Part shown: positions 48,901 to 60,405 of the stretch, piece after piece
Layout: each line of letters starts with the position of its first letter
Numbering within the stretch: the stretch's first letter is position 1
Origin: Ursus arctos
Lineage: Eukaryota; Chordata; Mammalia; Carnivora; Ursidae
Direction of reading: 5' to 3'
Length of the DNA: 64,000 bases
Assembly (NCBI RefSeq): GCF_023065955.2
Contig: NW_026622764.1
Coordinates: 45,577,833-45,641,832 of the forward strand
Program-made: the position numbers and the translations under genes
The notes under the pieces: generated by a model
Told to the model about the DNA's origin: nothing
The model's input: only the letters and a program-made list of their open reading frames with translations
The model's database searches: none

Positions 48901-49374
48901 CTCCTCTCTTCTATACAGGTCCATAGAGCAAATAGTTACCATATTAACAAATAGCTTTAATTGCCAGTTTCTTAAAGTAAAAGGTGGAAAATATCAGTGT
49001 GAAAGAAACCTCTCCCTAAAGCAATTAACAAAGAAGATTAGGGTTGAAGTCCTCAGAATTACACATTATACAGAATTCATAGTACTAACAAAAATACTAA
49101 TAAGAAATAAAACTTGATATCCTTTCTTAAGCTTATAGTATTGTTTCATTATAGTATTAATTTGCTAACAAACGTCTTTTGGACATCCATACGATTGAGT
49201 TACTGAGCTAGACCCCAACAGAGTTCAAAGTTGGATGTCTTGATCCCTGCTGCCACAGAGTTCATTGTCCACAGAATGATTCAGTGTATAAGCTGTTAAC
49301 AAAAATATAGGGGAGAGATATCCGCTTTTTAGAGATATCCATAATAATAGGACTTAGTAATTTAGTAATGACTA
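45922..49374. other. AT-rich DNA without a recognised gene
   Basis: Contains a T/G low-complexity run (about 46195-46245) and a GGAA-rich purine tract (about 47150-47255). The longest open frame of the window, 144 codons at 48683-49117, lies here (starts MGIYKINQTKTKLRIG); it has no family motif, is Lys/Ile/Leu-rich as AT-rich frames are, and has no visible promoter. It is treated as chance. Confidence 0.5.
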
Positions 49375-49605
49375 AGATTTATTATGTTACAATGCCAAGC
49401 ATTGTTTAAAGCACTTAACAGGTTCTAATTTAGGATTCCTCTGAACAACCTTTCTGAGTGAAGTGTTATCATTGTTTGCAGGAAAGAAGCTGATGCTTAG
49501 TTAGATGAAAACACTCGATTAAGACCTGGTAAGTGGTGAAACTGTGTTTAAAACCTGTGTCAATTCAACTCCAGTGATATTTGCTAACCACTATACTGTA
49601 CCTTT
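49375..49605 (-). mobile_element. MIR SINE, reverse
   Basis: AATGCCAAGCATTGTTTAAA, GCACTTAACAGGTTCTAAT, a degraded GGAAAGAAGCTGATGCTTAG core, CCTGGTAAGTGGTGAAACTG and TTGCTAACCACTATACTGTA follow a reversed MIR end to end. Confidence 0.75.
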
Positions 49606-50204
49606 TGGTACCTATTAGGGAGTCATTCTAAAAACTACTGATAACATACATTTAATAGTGTTTTATTACTCACATACAAAAGTTATTTTGTATAGTATCT
49701 CATTCGATCATCCTATTCATCCTTTGGGTAGCTTGAATTTTTGCCCCACTATTCACAAGAGCAAGCTTAACTAAAAAATTAAGAAAAGTAATGATTTTTA
49801 TGGTGTCCTATTTGCCTCTGAGGGACCATGCATAGGATGTATCTTCATTATTTACAACTTTAATTTCCAAATGGTTGAATTTAATATAGTTTAGACTACT
49901 AATTTCATATATACTGGCTGCCGTAAGAGAAAATAAGTTAAAACTAAAAATAATTAGTGACATTCAAATATTGATTCAATTAATTAAAACTGATAACAAC
50001 ATTCTCTTCTGTATCTGTACTGAACTTACTTTTCTGATCCAGTGTTTGAGAAGAAACATACTTTCTTATCTTTTTTGTAACAGGTTTATGAAATTCAAAC
50101 TGTGTAACTAAAATGTTTCCTTATCAATATTCTGCTTCAAGACTCAGGCTTTGTTGGGCCCATCAATCCAAAGCTATAAATTCTGTCATAATCTGTTCAA
50201 TCTT
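49606..50204. other. DNA without a recognised gene
   Basis: AT-rich stretch; nothing recognised. Confidence 0.5.
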
Positions 50205-50805
50205 AACCAGTTCTGCACTTTATAAGACCCCTGAAAAGATGTTCAACCTCATTAGCCATTAGGTACATGCAAATTAAACCATGATGAGATAATACTACAC
50301 ATCCATTAGAAATGCTAAAATGTAATGAAAATACCAACTGCTGGAGAGGATGTGAAGAAACAAGGTCTCTTGTAAACTGCTGATGGAATTGTAGAATGAT
50401 ATAGTCATTATTGAAAATATTTTCCAAGTTCCTTATAAAATTAGCCGTACAACCCAGAAATGGCACTCTTGGACATTTATCTCAGAGAAATGAAAACCTT
50501 TGTTCATACAAAAACCTGTACATTGATGTTCATAGCAGCTTTATTTATTTATTTATTTTTATTTATTTATTTTTTAAGATTTTATTTATTTATTTGACAG
50601 AGCGAGAGAGCACATGTCGGGGGAACGGGGAACAGTAGAGGGAGAGCGAGAAGCAGGCTCCCCACTGAGCAGGGAACCTGATGTGGGGCTCTATCCCAGG
50701 ACCCTGAGATCATGACCTGAGCCGAAGGCAGACGCTTAACCATCTGAGCCATGCAGGTGCCCCCCATAGCAGCTTTATTTTTAATATTAAAACCTATAAA
50801 GAAAT
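50205..50805 (+). mobile_element. L1 ORF2 3' fragment, split by a SINE
   Basis: GATGTTCAACCTCATTAGCC, GAGATAATACTACACATCC, AAACTGCTGATGGAATTGTA, AACCCAGAAATGGCACTC and CATAGCAGCTTTATTT follow L1 ORF2 near its C-terminus. The CAN-SINE at 50547-50764 interrupts it, and the L1 continues briefly after it. Confidence 0.88.
50547..50764 (-). mobile_element. CAN-SINE, reverse, inside L1
   Basis: TTATTTATTTATTTTTA and TTTTTAAGATTTTATTT at the left, GAAGCAGGCTCCCCACTGAG, GATCATGACCTGAGCCGAAG and a closing GAGCCATGCAGGTGCCCC. Exact 16-base duplication CATAGCAGCTTTATTT at 50531-50546 and 50765-50780. Confidence 0.96.
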
Positions 50806-50964
50806 ATCCTCTCCTTATGTCTGTGGGAAGGTCTGCTAAGACTCTGTCTATGTGGTGTTGTCCTTTATTATATAAATTAAATAAACCTAGCTCTGCTTGA
50901 TCAGCAGGTTATTCTGCTACAGTTTTTGGAAGTTGACAATAGACATAGTAAATATTTGAGTCTT

Positions 50965-51115
50965 TATGATTGGCCAGGCACTGGGGATGCAAAGATAAAA
51001 GGCAAAAGAGGCCTGTACTCTCATGGAGCTTGGAGTTCAGTGGGGAGAGCATATGAAAAACAGGCAAATCCACAAATAAATAAATAATTGCAAAGAATAT
51101 TATCATGAGACAAAC
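50965..51115 (+). mobile_element. L3/CR1-like or related old fragment
   Basis: GCCAGGCACTGGGGATGCAA, AGATAAAAGGCAAAAG and CTCATGGAGCTTGGAGTTCA are the usual motifs of this ancient repeat class. Confidence 0.5.
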
Positions 51116-51135
51116 AAATACGATACTTCATTTAG

Positions 51136-51330
51136 AACAAGGATTGGCAAATTACCACCTGTTTTGTTCGAACACAGCAACAATCATTCGTTTATATAAT
51201 CTATGGCTGCATTCATGCTACAAGGGCAGAGCTGGGAGTTACAACCAAGGAATGGCTTACAAAGTCTAATAGATTTACTTGTTGGACCTTTAAGAAAAAG
51301 TTTGTAGACCTCTGACTTGGGGTAAAGGTA
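51136..51330 (-). mobile_element. hAT-type MITE-like repeat
   Basis: GGATTGGCAAATTACCACC near the left and AAAAAGTTTGTAGACCTCTG near the right form imperfect inverted ends. The middle GCAGAGCTGGGAGTTACAAC block is typical of a common small DNA transposon. Family not assigned. Confidence 0.5.
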
Positions 51331-51713
51331 TTTTGAGTCTCAATACTTTCATTTTTTCTTCTTTTAGCAACATCGTATCTGTTAACACGGGGTGTTGAGG
51401 ATTTTTTTTTAAATGATTTTTTGAAGACTTGTCTAATCCTCGTATAGCATATCAAAGCCTAGGTCTGGTGGTCTATTGTATGATAGTGTATTCTAATTAC
51501 AGCTAAATTATGCACCTTGCTGCTCTTTGGTAGTAGGATGATATGGTTTTCAAGTCATAGGAGAAACCCATCAGTAAATCTTAAAGTCAGTTTTCTGGAC
51601 ATAACCAGCATTTTCAAAAAAGTGGAAGAGACTAGATTAGAAAAATAGTGTTATGTACATTGTAAAGGCAAGATTGGCAAGACTGCTTATAAAACCATTG
51701 TTTCAGATTGGTA

Positions 51714-51736
51714 TACACACACACACACACACACAC
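51714..51736. repeat. (AC)n microsatellite
   Basis: About 11 to 12 uninterrupted AC units; likely variable in length. Confidence 0.95.
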
Positions 51737-51792
51737 ATTTATTCTGGTTTATCATTTATGGTCACCAGTTTGAAAAAAGTTTGAAAGTCATT

Positions 51793-51862
51793 GTTTTTTT
51801 TTTTTTTAAGATTATTTATATATTTGAGAGAGAAAGAGAGAGAGTGAGAGAGAGAGAGGTCC
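51793..51862 (-). mobile_element. CAN-SINE tail fragment, reverse
   Basis: T-run, AAGATTATTTATATATTTGA and GAGAGAAAGAGAGAGAGTGA are the SINE 3' tail and body. The tRNA-like head is missing, so it is 5' truncated. Confidence 0.7.
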
Positions 51863-53461
51863 AGGTGTTGTGAGGCCTAATGCTTATATGAGTTTGGAGG
51901 TACTCTTTAAGAAAAAGAATCCAGACTTGTAAATCCTTGCCAGGGGACCATGCAGATGAGTCCCAGAACCATAAAATTCATTTCCTTCCCACTAAAGCCA
52001 CCTTTGTAATTATTTCTACAATATATATACTAAGGAATGCTTAGAAAAGATGAAGCATGGGTGGAAAATCGAAATACTGAGAAAATGCTTGAGGTTAGCA
52101 AGCAAAAATCACCTAAAAAGAAAGTTTATTTCTTTAGGCTAAATTTAACAGGATGACAGAATCTTACATTTTGTTTCATTTTCCTTGCTACTTTATGCAG
52201 TAACAGCTTAGAAATCAGATGTTTTAATAAGAAATATGCAAACCACATTTTATTTTTACATTTTTAGTATGAGTAAATTTGAAGGCTTAACCCATAGAAT
52301 AATTGGTAGATCATAAATATTTAATCTTTGTGAAGATGGCACAGGGTAAGAAGTATGTAGTAGAATTGGTTGCCAATTCTACCCAGTCATTATTCCTAAT
52401 CTCCTCTTTCTTTTTCCTTTTCTTTTTGAAATTAATTAATTATTTAATTTTAATTATTTTATTTTATTGACTTGAAGATACTGTCTACCATCAGAGAGTC
52501 TGAAATTGCCAGTACTCACTTTCCAAGCCAGCCTTGAAGCTAGGGCAAAGGCATATGGTATATAGTCCTCTACTGGCAAGTAAGACTTTGGAAATCTGAT
52601 GAGTGCACCCTGGAAAATGATTTCTTTTCAAATGGAAAAGACCTATGAGAGACTTTCCCAAGACAGATGCCACAACTGGACTTAATACCTGAATACTGTC
52701 CTGCAATCTTACAGAAACAACTTAGATTCCAAACCAATATGTTCAGGATTGCAGTACCAAGACAAAACAAAGCCCTCAGAACCTGGATAACTGACATTAT
52801 CTGTAAGGTGATGAATTAACTATTTCACCTTTGAGATATGGAAATTTGCAATTATAAATTTCCTCAAGGTGTTAGTTTTCACTCAAGTATTTTCTCTTTT
52901 TTTGTTGTGGTAGAAAACACATAATATGAGATCTACCCTAACAAATTTTTAAGTGAATAGTAAAGTATTGTTAATAATACAGTGCTATACAGAAGATGTC
53001 TAGAACTTTTTTTCTATCTTATGTGATTGAAAATTTATACCTAGCTAATGGCAACTTCTCATTTTCTTTTTCCCATAGCTCTTAGAAACCACCATTCTGT
53101 TTTCTGCTATCAGTGAGTTTGACTAGTTTAGATAAGTGGAATTGTGTAGTATTTGTCTTTCAGTGACTGACTGACTTTCTTAGCATAGTGTCTTCAGGAT
53201 TAATCTTTGTTGTAGTGTGTGACAGGGTTTCCTTTTTTTTGTGGCTGAATAATATTCCATGGCATGCGTATAACACATTTTCTTTACCCATTGCTCTGTT
53301 GATGGGCATTGTTGTTTCCACTTTATAGCTGTTGTGAATAATGCAGTTAACGTGGGGATGCAAATATCTCTTTGAGATTCTGATTTCAGGTTTTTCGGAT
53401 ATATATCTAGAAATGAGGTTGCTGGATCATATAGTAGCTTAGTTTTAATTTTTTGATGAAC

Positions 53462-53655
53462 TTTTTTTTTTTTTTAAGATTTTATTTATTTATTTGAGAG
53501 AGAGAGAGACAGAGATAGCGAGAGAGAACAGGAGTGGTGAGGAGGGGTAGCAGCAAGCTCCCCGCAGAACAGAGAGCCTGTTGCAGGACTTGATCCCAGG
53601 ACCCCATGACCTGAGCTGAAGGCAGATGCTTAGCCAACTAGCCACCCAGGCACCT
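53462..53655 (-). mobile_element. CAN-SINE, reverse, inside L1
   Basis: T-run and AAGATTTTATTTATTTATTT, a GAGAGAGAGAGACAG tract, GCAAGCTCCCCGCAGAAC, CCATGACCTGAGCTGAAGGC and GCCACCCAGGCACC at the end. Short duplication GAACTT on both sides. Confidence 0.93.
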
Positions 53656-54017
53656 GGAAGAACTTCCATAGTGTTTTTTCCATAATGGCTATACCATTTT
53701 ACATCAACAGTGTGCAGAGTTTCCAAATTCTCCACATCCTTGCTAACACTTGTTATTTTTGTTTATTTTTATAATGTTGTCTTTTCATTGTGTCGATTGT
53801 TTCCTTTGCTGTGCAAAAAGTATTTAGTTTGATGTAGCCCCACTTGTCTATTTTCTTTTTACTGTCTGTGTGTTTGATGTCATACCCAAGAAATCATTGC
53901 CAAGACCAATGTCAGAAAGCTTTTTCCCTGTGTTTTCTATCATAAGTTTCAGTTTCAAGACTTGCATTTAAGTCTTTAATCCATTTTTGTATGGTGTGAG
54001 ATAAGAATCCAGTTTCA

Positions 54018-54214
54018 GGGGCGCCTGGGTGGCTCAGTCGTTAAGCATCTGCCTTCGGCTCAGGGCGTGATCCCGGCGTTATGGGATCGAGCCCCACATC
54101 AGGCTCCTCCACTATGAGCCTGCTTCTTCCTTTCCCACTCCCCCTGCTTGTGTTCCCTTTCTCGCTGGCTGTCTCTCTGTCAAATAAATAAATAAAATCT
54201 TAAAAAAAAAAAAA
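54018..54214 (+). mobile_element. CAN-SINE (SINEC1, bear/panda-like), inside L1
   Basis: Very well kept: GGGGCGCCTGGGTGGCTCAG, GCTCAGGGCGTGATCCCGG, CCCACATCAGGCTCCTCC and AAATAAATAAATAAAATC plus an A-run. Exact 15-base duplication AAGAATCCAGTTTCA at 54003-54017 and 54215-54229. Confidence 0.97.
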
Positions 54215-56457
54215 AAGAATCCAGTTTCATTCTTTTGTATGTGAATGTCCAGTTTTTCCAACACCATTTGTTGAAGAGATTATCCTTTTTCCCATTGTGT
54301 ATTATTTCACCCTGTTGAAGATGAGTTGACTCTGTACACATGAGCTAATTTTAGACTCTCTATTCTATTCCATTAGTATATATGTCTGTTTTTATGCCAT
54401 AACCATTATGTTTTAGTCACGGAAGCTTTGATATATACTTTAAAATCAGGAAGTGAGATTTCTCCAACTTTGTTCTTTTGCAATATTGTTTTGGCTATTT
54501 GGGATACTTTCTGGTTCCATATGAGTTTTAGGACTATTTTTTCTATTACTATAAAATATGCCATTGGGAGTTTGATGTAAGGTATTGAATATATAGATGT
54601 CTTTGGGTAGTCTGGACATTTTAACAATATCAACTCTTCCAATTCATGAACATGGGATATCTTTTATTTGTGTCTTCTTTAATTTCTTTCATCAATGTAT
54701 TATAGTTTTAAGTGGACATGTGTTTCCTCTCCTTAGTTAGGTTTATTCTGAAGTTATTTTTTTAATACTATTATAAATGGAATCAGTTTTTAAATGATTT
54801 TTTTTGTAGGCCAATTTTATATGCTGCAATTTTACTGAATCTGTTCATTAGTTATGGCAGTTTTTTGGTGGAGTCTTTAGTATTTTCTCTGTATAAGATC
54901 ATGTTATTTACAAATAGAGACAGTTTTACTTCTTTCTTTCTCATTTGAATGCCTTTTATTTCTTTTTCTTCCCTAATTGCTCGATTAGGACTTCTAGTAC
55001 TATATGTTGAACAGAAGTGGTGAGAGTGGGCATCCTTGCCTTGTCCCTGATCGTAGAGGAAAAGCTCTCTTTCACCATTGAGTATGATATAAACTGTAAG
55101 CTTGTTATATGGCCTTTATAATGTTGAGGTACATTCCTTCTATACTGTTTGTTGAGAGAAGTTTTTTTTTTTTCCATGAAAGGTTGTTTTATTTTGTCAA
55201 ATGCTTTTTTGCAACGGTGTTGAGATGATCATGTGACTTTTAGCCTTCGTTGTGTTCATGTGGTATATCACATTTATTGATTTGGGCATTTTGAACCATC
55301 TTTGCATCCCAGTGTTAAATCTGACTCAGTTGTCATGTATAATAATCCTTTTAATGCTCTGTGCATTTGCTTTGCTAGTACTTTGTTTAGGTCTTTGCAT
55401 CTATTTATCAGGGTTATTGGCCTGTGATTTTCTTTTCTTATAAAGGAGTTATCTGGCTCTGGTATCAGGGTAGTGCTGGTCTCATGAAATGAGTTTGGAA
55501 ATATTCCTTCTGCTTTAGTTTTTTTTAAAGAGTTTGAGAAAGATTAACATTAATTCTTCCTTAAATGTTTGGTAGTATTCACCAGTGCAACCATCTGGTC
55601 CTAAACTTTCTTTTGTGGAAATTTTTGATTACTTATTTAATCTTTTTCTTTGTTATTGATCTGTTTATATTTTCTGTTTCTCATGATTCAATCTAGTTAG
55701 GTTCTTTGTTTCTAGGAACTTTTCCATATCTTCTGGATATCCATTAACAAATCTATTTGTTGATATATAATTATTCATACTAGTCTCTTTTGATCCTTTT
55801 TATTTCTATCCAGTCTATTTTAAGCTGATAACAACCTAAGTTTAATCACATGCAAAAACTCTACAATTTTACTCCCTTCCACCACACTTTGTTATTGTTG
55901 TCATAGTTTGCATTGTTTTGTATTATGTATCCATTAACAAAATTTGGCATTTTAATTATTCTTAACATTTTTGTTTTTTAAATTTTGCCCTTAATTAAAA
56001 GTGATTTACACAGTATAAATCTCTTTCAATTCGCTAGTTTGGATCATTGGATTTCTTGAATCTGGATGTCCATTTTCTTCCCTAGATTTGGGAAAATTTC
56101 AGCCACTATTTCTTCAAATAAACTTTCTGCCCCTTTCTTTCCCTCTTCTCCTTTGTCTGGTAATTCGTATCTTCTGTTTGTCTAGTAATTCATATATCTT
56201 CTTTTCTTTAGGGTCTCTTTCTGGAGTATTTATTTTGTTCCTTTGATTGGGACATTTCTTTTTTTCTTTGTGTTCCTTGTAACTTTGTATTGGTATCCAC
56301 ATATTTGGAAAACAAAAAGACCACAAAAAAACAAAAAGAAAAACAAATAGACAAAAAAACCCAGCCACATTTCCTAACCTTTAAGGAGTTCTAAGAAGGA
56401 AAAGACCTTCACCAGTCAGCCCAGCTGGAGATACTGGGGGCCTTTGACCTGTCCGTC

Positions 56458-56507
56458 CTTCTTTCCTTCCTTCCTTCCTTCCTTCCTTCCTTCCTTCCTT
56501 CCTTCCT
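56458..56507. repeat. (TTCC)n microsatellite
   Basis: About 12 TTCC units directly before the T-rich tail of the reversed SINE at 56509. It probably grew from that SINE's tail. Confidence 0.95.
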
Positions 56508-56508
56508 T

Positions 56509-56703
56509 AAAAAGATCTATCTATTTATTTATTTGAGAGCAAGAGAGTGTGGGTTGGGGGGAGGGGCAGAGGGAAGAGAGAGAGAGAATCCCAAACAGAC
56601 TCTGCTGAGCCTGATGCAGCGTTCTATCTCATGACCCTGAGATCATGACTGGAGCTGAAACCAAGAATCTGATGCTTAACCAACTGAGCCACCCAGGCAC
56701 CCC
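56509..56703 (-). mobile_element. CAN-SINE, reverse, inside L1
   Basis: AAAAAGATCTATCTATTTAT, a GAGAGTGTGGGTTGG body, GATCATGACTGGAGCTGAAA and AACTGAGCCACCCAGGCACC at the end. L1 5' UTR sequence lies on both sides. Confidence 0.92.
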
Positions 56704-57455
56704 TCAAATCTTTTTCTATGGATGTGTCTTTGGATTTGTAGATTTCTTAGAGGGCTTTGCCAATTTCTTTTTTTTAACAGATAATAATCTCTTGCTCCCT
56801 CTGTGGTGTCTATCTGCCGTACCACAGGTCCTCTGAAGCAGCCACATGTTGCCCTTTTGTTCTCAAAGGCTGGCATCTAGAGTATGTGGGTTCCTTTAGT
56901 GATCAAAATTGGGTTAGACACAGACTGATTCTTCAAAGAGCCCCCTGAAAAGCCAGATTATTGAATATGTACACTCCACTCTTCACTGTCTCTCCTGAGG
57001 AGATGCCAGTGAGCTATATTGGCTTCTGTCTCTTATACCATTGGGCCTTCGGAGCAACAGCATGCTCCCCGATATTTTTGTCAGGGGCCTTTAGGCATCT
57101 AGAGTATGTTGGTTCCTGTCTATACTCAGAGGCAGGCAAGACAGAAGCCAGTCTCTCAAGTAACCCTTCTGAAAAAGCAAGTGCATTGGCTGTATGGTCT
57201 TCTCTTTGCCTCCCCAGGGAGAACCTAAGAGCTGGCAGTTTTCTCCTGATCATGTGGCACTGTAATGGGGGGACAGAGAATTTTCCCTACCAGCTTTGAT
57301 TTGGCTGTTTTTTCACTTGCCTGGGGTACGAAAGACTCTTAACTGGTTTATGGATTTCACACAAAGAAAATTGGTGCATGTATTGTTGAGTCAGTGTCTC
57401 CATAGGTGGAAGGAGCGTCTGGGGCTTTATTCCCCATCTTACTGGTATCACTGTA

Positions 57456-58309
57456 TCTAATCTCTTGTTGCTGGAATATTTTTAAACACTACAGAGAATT
57501 GGGGGAAATACCAAAGAAAATACCTCCAAAAAAGGATGTGCTTCCATTTAAAGACTGTTACTAAAACAAAGTATTGAAACATGAGTTTAAACAAAAGATA
57601 TTTTGATACTGAGGAAGCTCAAATAGGAACTCCTTCCACACTTTTATTCAATTCAAACAAGGTGATCAACGTAGATAAATCTTCAGATATGCAGCAACAT
57701 GGGAAAGAGATGTTTGTCAGCTTCATGATCCCCCTTCATAATCTCAAAGTAAATAATGTCACATTGTCTCAATTAAAGTGTGAATGTAAATGTGTTGTTA
57801 AAATAGGTATCCCCCCCAACTCAGATATTCTACAATGTGCTTAGAAAAGATTGTTTAGCCCAGCTGTATTTTAAGATCTTGTCTACATAGGGAATTTAAC
57901 GCTCTGGGACAGATGCACCTGGCATAGTATCTGTTCTAGTGCATTTTATTAAAGGTATTATGTCTTAGCTATCCTCTTGATTCCAGACCATTCTTTCATC
58001 AAATGTCCCTGAACATCACCACATCACAGTCTTTTTATATGTGGGTTCCTTATGAAATTCCTTAGCTACATTAAATCTGTATTCTTACAATTTTCTTTAG
58101 AACTCCTTATTTCTATAGTCTTGCTCTCTCTATCCAAATTTTTTCTTAAAAGTTGCAGGAAAACACCTAGCACTGTGGCTGGAACATTGCTCAGATGCAA
58201 TAAATGCTTGCTAAGTCTGTTTTTGTTAAATCTACATCTCAGACTGAAAACTCTGTTCCAGTCAGGCTATTCGCACTGTTTCAAAAAGAGACCACACTGT
58301 CATTTCTAG
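57456..58309. other. DNA without a recognised gene
   Basis: A short open frame at 57581-57844 shows no family feature. A weak L2/MIR-like end (GCACTGTGGCTGGAACATTG, CAATAAATGCTTGC) lies near 58165-58215. Confidence 0.45.
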
Positions 58310-58655
58310 ATCACCTCTACCACTTTTTCTCTGGCATCTTCTTTGTGCATCCTTTAAAATCCAGCTGGAACTGTACCTCCTTCATGAAGCTTTCCCTTAT
58401 TGCTCTCAATTACTGTCAGTGAACTATACTTCCTCTGAATGGTATCATTTATAATGTGTTCCATGGATTTGAGGCCTCAGTCATATAAAGTATCACATTA
58501 GATGCTAACATTTTCATTTCAACAATAGTCTCTGCTTCTGTATTGTAAAGATAATGCCTCATGCTTCTGTGTCCCTCTCACATAAATCTCTTCATAATTT
58601 AAAGCTTGTAAGTCAGTGTACATGGATGATTCAATCACTCAATAAATGTAGCATT
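58310..58655 (+). mobile_element. L2 LINE 3' end
   Basis: AAATCCAGCTGGAACTGTAC, CTCCTTCATGAAGCTTTCCC and a final ATCACTCAATAAATGTAG follow the L2 3' end in forward orientation. Confidence 0.65.
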
Positions 58656-58694
58656 ATTTTGAGTGAGGCAATGGATCCACAATTTTAACTGCTT

Positions 58695-58945
58695 CTTCTA
58701 TAGCATTCACCATGTGCCAGAAACTATCTTAAGTGCTTTAAGTTTACTAATTCATTTCACCCTCATAATAACTTTAACAAATGGGTGTTATTTATTTAAC
58801 CCAAATATAAAATTACAGGCAGGGAAACTGAGGTACTGAGGTATTATGTGACTTATCTAATTTCTACGTATAGAGAATATGTTGTAGAGCCAGCATTTGA
58901 GCCCAAGTGATAGTTATGGTGGTCTGTGCTTTAACCATGTATCTA
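58695..58945 (-). mobile_element. MIR SINE, reverse
   Basis: ATGTGCCAGAAACTATCTTA, AAGTGCTTTAAGTTTACTAA, CAGGGAAACTGAGGTACTGA, GAGCCAGCATTTGAGCCC and GTGCTTTAACCATGTATC are the reversed MIR in order and nearly complete. Confidence 0.85.
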
Positions 58946-59090
58946 TTTATACAGTATCTTTAGATGCCAGAAATATTCATATCTTAAAACTTTCTTTGTC
59001 CTCAAGGAGCTAATAGGCCTGAAAAGAGGGAGAATAATGTAAACATGTAAGTGCCATACAATATCCTAGATTATAGAATATCAGTCTGTA

Positions 59091-59545
59091 CAGGCATACC
59101 TCGGAGATATTGTAGGTCTGCCACAATAAAGGGAATGTTGCAATAAAGTGAGTGAAATGAGTTTTTGGTTTCCCAGTACACATAAAAGTTATGTTTACAC
59201 TATCCTGTACAATAACATTATGTACAATAGCACTGTGTTTGAAAACAACAATGTAAATACCTTCATTAAAAATACTTTAATGCTAAAAAACGCTAACCAC
59301 CATTTGAGCTTTCAGTGAACTGTGATCACTGATCACGGATCACCATAACAAACATAATAATAATGAACAAGCTGAATACTGTGAAAATTAACACAATGTG
59401 ACACAGAGACATGGCGTGAGCAAATGCTGTTATTAGAAAAATGGTGCCGATAGACTTGCTTGACACAGGGTTGCCATGAAACTTCAATTTGTAAAAAATG
59501 GAAATATTGGCCAACTACAAAATGCCATAAAAAGATGCATGCCTA
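59091..59545. mobile_element. short Tigger-type DNA transposon (internally deleted)
   Basis: Begins CAGGCATACCTCGGAGATAT and ends GATGCATGCCTATA, imperfect inverted ends flanked by TA. It keeps TTTTTGGTTTCCCAGTAC, TTATGTTTACACTATCCTG, GATCACTGATCACGGATC, AATGTGACACAGAGACATGG and GATAGACTTGCTTGACACAG, which are the two ends of a TcMar-Tigger element. The transposase-coding middle is missing, so it moved as a non-autonomous copy. Confidence 0.92.
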
Positions 59546-59734
59546 TATTACGAAGTGGATAGAGTAATCAGTTTTACACAAACTAGGGGGATAGTGAGTC
59601 TTGCAGCTAATTTGATAGTTGAGCTGGGACTTGAACTATGCTTGAGAGTTGCATAAAGGCACATAGGGACAAAAGAAGCATGATGTTTGGAACAATTTAA
59701 TGTAATGTGGCAAAAAAGGCTAGTTGCCAACCAA

Positions 59735-60022
59735 TATCTATTCTCCATTTCCCATATATTTCAGAATACTGACTTTGTTTATAAGGGCAATGTGGTCAGT
59801 CTCCCTTGTAGCTAGACTTGTCCATATGATTAAGTTCTAGCCAATGAGGGGATTTTACCCCTTATTTTCAAGGGGTTGTATGGAGCTCTGATAACACCTT
59901 AGAACCATCAATGTGTACCTTAAAACTTTTTTTCGAATAGGAGAAAAAGATACATTTTTATTCTATTTAAGCAACTGGTTTTGAGTTCTTCTATTACATG
60001 AGTGAAGTAAAATTCTAATTGA
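59735..60022 (+). mobile_element. ancient LTR-like repeat
   Basis: GTCTCCCTTGTAGCTAGACT, CCATATGATTAAGTTCTAGC and CCAATGAGGGG, then TTTTATTCTATTTAAGCAAC and an AATTGATATA end. Same motif series as 2195-2545, so the two are likely one family. Confidence 0.5.
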
Positions 60023-60150
60023 TATAGAGTAACTGGAACACAGAGCAAGAGAGGAGTCCTTGCTTAGGAAGGCAGTTTGAAAATATGTGGAGGGAGATAA
60101 TAAAATGTATTGTATCCCATATAAGGAATTTGTACTTTGTCTCATGAGCT
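60023..60150 (+). mobile_element. L3/CR1-like fragment
   Basis: AACTGGAACACAGAGCAAG, AAGGCAGTTTGAAAATATG and AGGAATTTGTACTTTGTC are of the old CR1/L3 kind. Confidence 0.4.
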
Positions 60151-60405
60151 AGTGTTTCTCAATCCTAGCTAATTTGTAATCACCTGGAGACATATGGTCC
60201 AGGTCTCACCCTAACCCAACTGAATTAATCTATAGGGCAGGGGTTTTCAACCTTGCCTTCACATTTAATCATGATGATGCCCAGGCCATATCCAGATCTA
60301 GTATGTCAGAATCTCTGGAGGTGGAGAACTCAGGCATCATTATTTTAAAAATCTCTCCAAGTTACTAAAATGTTCAGCCATGGGTGAGAAACGCTGTTTT
60401 AAGCA
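60151..60405 (-). mobile_element. MER5A-like hAT-Charlie MITE(s)
   Basis: GTGTTTCTCAATCCTAGCTA, TTTGTAATCACCTGGAGACA, GCAGGGGTTTTCAACCTTGC, GATGATGCCCAGGCC, AGAATCTCTGGAGGTGGAG and GGGTGAGAAACGCTGTTTT. Two head motifs (60153 and 60243) suggest two copies, one inserted next to or into the other. Confidence 0.75.

Larger units (their letters stand above)
51331..52892. other. DNA without a gene; unassigned repeats possible
   Basis: Includes the (AC)n run and the SINE tail listed separately. About 52470-52810 (TCAGAGAGTCTGAAATTGCC, CAAGACAGATGCCACAACTG) may be an old LTR fragment. Confidence 0.4.
52893..57455 (-). mobile_element. second long minus-strand L1, 5' UTR to 3' UTR, centre missing
   Basis: The left end has the reversed 3' UTR (TTGTTGTGGTAGAAAACACA, TTTTTAAGTGAATAGTAAAG). 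Reversed ORF2 follows: GTGGCTGAATAATATTCCAT, CACATCCTTGCTAACACTTG, CAAGAAATCATTGCCAAGAC, CCATTTGTTGAAGAGATTAT, GAGAGTGGGCATCCTTGCC and TTCACCAGTGCAACCATC to about 55740. It then jumps to 5' sequence: TTCAGCCACTATTTCTTCA, AGTTTTCTCCTGATCATG and TTGTTGAGTCAGTGTCTCC with ATTCCCCATCTTACTGGTAT at the 5' end. The endonuclease part of ORF2 and most of ORF1 appear lost. SINEs interrupt it at 53462, 54018 and 56509. Confidence 0.85.
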
